From: Occallatibacter riparius
GTDB taxonomy: Bacteria > Acidobacteriota > Terriglobia > Terriglobales > Acidobacteriaceae
Assembly: GCF_025264625.1 (NCBI RefSeq)
Contig: NZ_CP093313.1
Location: forward strand, 1,240,001 to 1,304,000
Direction: 5' to 3'
Length of the DNA: 64,000 bases
Of the stretch, positions 62,732 to 64,000 are shown piece after piece. Every line of letters starts with the position of its first letter. Position 1 is the stretch's first letter. The notes beneath the pieces are model-generated. The model had not been told where the DNA came from, did not search any database, and saw only the letters and a list, made by a program, of their open reading frames with translations. The translations under genes were made by a program, and so were the position numbers.

Positions 62732-63973
62732 GTGACCGCTACCACCGTTCAAGCCCCTAATGCCGCTTCTGCAGAACGCACTTCGGTTCGCCTCGCCTCC
62801 ATCGACATCTTTCGCGGCCTGACGATGGCGGTCATGATCTTTGTCAACGAGCTTTCCGGCGTGAAGGGATTGCCGTGGTGGACCTACCATATGAAGGCCG
62901 AAGTCGACGCCATGACGTACGTCGACATGGTCTTTCCCTTCTTCCTGTTTATCGTTGGGCTGTCGATACCGCTCTCAATGGCAAGCCGGCTGAAAAGGAA
63001 CCCTTCCCTTCCTGCGCTGTGGATGCATGTCGGACTTCGAACCGCAGCTCTGATGACGATCGGGCTGGTGCTCGCAAACGCGGATGAAGGCGACGCGTCG
63101 CGCATGATTGTGCATCCCGCCCTTTGGGCAATCTTCGCTCTGATCGGCGCGGGCCTCTTCCTGAATGAATATGGACAGTCCCAGCGCTATGGAGCCCTCT
63201 ATCGCTGGTTGCGTATCGTTGGCCTCGCCCTCGTCGTCGCTATGTTCGCGATATTTCGCCACGCGCCTGGTCATGGACACGCAAGCGGGAGCTGGATCAA
63301 CTTTTCCTACCCGGAGATCCTCGGCCTCATTGGCTACACCTACTTCGCGGTTGCACTCCTATACATTCCTACTCGACGCTGGGTGTGGGCTCCGCTGGCT
63401 TGCTTCATCGGCCTGATCGCGTTCAACGCCCTTACGGCAGCAAGATGGGTCACGTTTCCAGAGCGAATCCACTACTGGTTCTGGCCCTTCACGAACGGAG
63501 CCATGGCCGCCATCACGTTCGGCGGTATCGTCACATCCGTCGTCTTCCTCGGCGCGCATCCCTGGCAATCGCTCCGCCAGAAGATAACACTTGGCCTATC
63601 TTTCGGCACTTTGTCATTGTTGGCCGGATGGGCACTTGCCCCGCTGGGTATTTCAAAGATCAGAGCCACGCCGACCTGGAGTCTCTACAGCGTCGGCGCG
63701 GCTGTTCTGGGCTTCACCGCGCTCTACTGGATATGCGATGTCAGGAAGAGCACGCGGTGGGCTTTCATTGTCCGGACCGCTGGTTCCAATACCTTGACGA
63801 CCTACCTTCTTCCTGATCTCTGGTACTTCGTTTTCGCGGCCGCGGGAATCCATTTCTTCGAAAGCCATTTCAATTACGGCTGGCAAGGAACCGTGGAATC
63901 CGTCCTTTTCACACTGTTCATTCTCGCCGTCAGCGGTTTGGTTACGCGCCTTGGAATTCGGCTGCGGCTCTAG
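62732..63973 (+). CDS. Multi-pass membrane acyltransferase, DUF5009/HGSNAT-like
   Basis: The protein of about 413 residues opens after a short polar leader with RLASIDIFRGLTMAVMIFVN, the signature of the DUF5009/heparan-alpha-glucosaminide N-acetyltransferase-like family. YVDMVFPFFLFIVGLSIPLS and about ten further hydrophobic helices follow. In relatives these membrane proteins transfer acetyl groups across the membrane to sugars. The start is uncertain: an ATG at 62621 lies inside the inverted repeat, whereas GTG codons at 62726 and 62732 fit the family start better. A role in cell-envelope glycan modification is inferred. Confidence 0.85.
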   Translation: MTATTVQAPNAASAERTSVRLASIDIFRGLTMAVMIFVNELSGVKGLPWWTYHMKAEVDAMTYVDMVFPFFLFIVGLSIPLSMASRLKRNPSLPALWMHVGLRTAALMTIGLVLANADEGDASRMIVHPALWAIFALIGAGLFLNEYGQSQRYGALYRWLRIVGLALVVAMFAIFRHAPGHGHASGSWINFSYPEILGLIGYTYFAVALLYIPTRRWVWAPLACFIGLIAFNALTAARWVTFPERIHYWFWPFTNGAMAAITFGGIVTSVVFLGAHPWQSLRQKITLGLSFGTLSLLAGWALAPLGISKIRATPTWSLYSVGAAVLGFTALYWICDVRKSTRWAFIVRTAGSNTLTTYLLPDLWYFVFAAAGIHFFESHFNYGWQGTVESVLFTLFILAVSGLVTRLGIRLRL

Positions 63974-64000
63974 ATCTGGCACGTCCATTCAGTCTTGCTG

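Overview
The window looks like chromosomal DNA from an Acidobacteriota species, probably of the class Terriglobia. This rests on family content: a tandem acidobacterial-type VWFA-related protein, a coupled DUF3300/DUF2950 pair, a winged-helix plus TolB/PD40-repeat sensor, a secreted transglutaminase, RHS proteins with their own signal peptides, a high G+C coding style, and a Terriglobia-like RpoD with a TTG start. No database search was possible; names come from motifs, domain order and context.

Positions 1 to about 24.26 kb are accessory DNA, best read as one or more integrated elements. The right edge is marked by the 3' part of a tRNA-Glu gene (24215-24262) with no 5' half beside it, the usual scar of an element integrated at an anticodon loop. 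From the left this region holds a diverged PolX-like protein with an altered polymerase site but an intact PHP domain, a ribbon-helix-helix MobC-like protein, and a four-gene secreted RHS/tail-fibre locus. In that locus an RHS protein is split in two, the second half ends in an HExxH metalloprotease-like tip, and a secreted partner is translationally coupled to it. Next come two related zinc-ribbon fragments around a membrane protein, an SRAP (YedK/HMCES) gene interrupted by a group II intron, a serine resolvase, three hypothetical genes, an XRE regulator beside a decayed hsdM, a large ClpN-KAP NTPase, and a second, broken SRAP copy next to the tRNA scar.

From 24.6 to 30.8 kb there are two surface-polysaccharide-type genes (a hexapeptide acetyltransferase and a methyltransferase). 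They are followed by a minus-strand run of TetR regulator, haloalkane dehalogenase, ECF sigma factor, DoxX and SRPBCC. An 18-bp palindrome in front of tetR is its likely operator.

From 30.9 kb on the window is mostly core genome. Housekeeping genes are dnaG, rpoD, rplU-rpmA and gyrB. Between them lie secreted or envelope genes: VWFA protein, DUF3300/DUF2950, S9 peptidase, glycoside hydrolases of families GH1, GH2 and GH16, transglutaminase, a seven-helix membrane protein, and two tandem paralogous secreted mini-peptides just upstream of gyrB. Several intergenic gaps carry strong GGCC-containing hairpins that look like terminators.

The best-supported unusual finding is the SRAP intron. Both splice boundaries, domain V, the bulged branch-point A and an EBS1/IBS1 pairing can be read directly, and splicing restores the SRAP frame exactly. 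The best candidate for an undescribed system is the split, signal-peptide-bearing RHS locus with its coupled partner.
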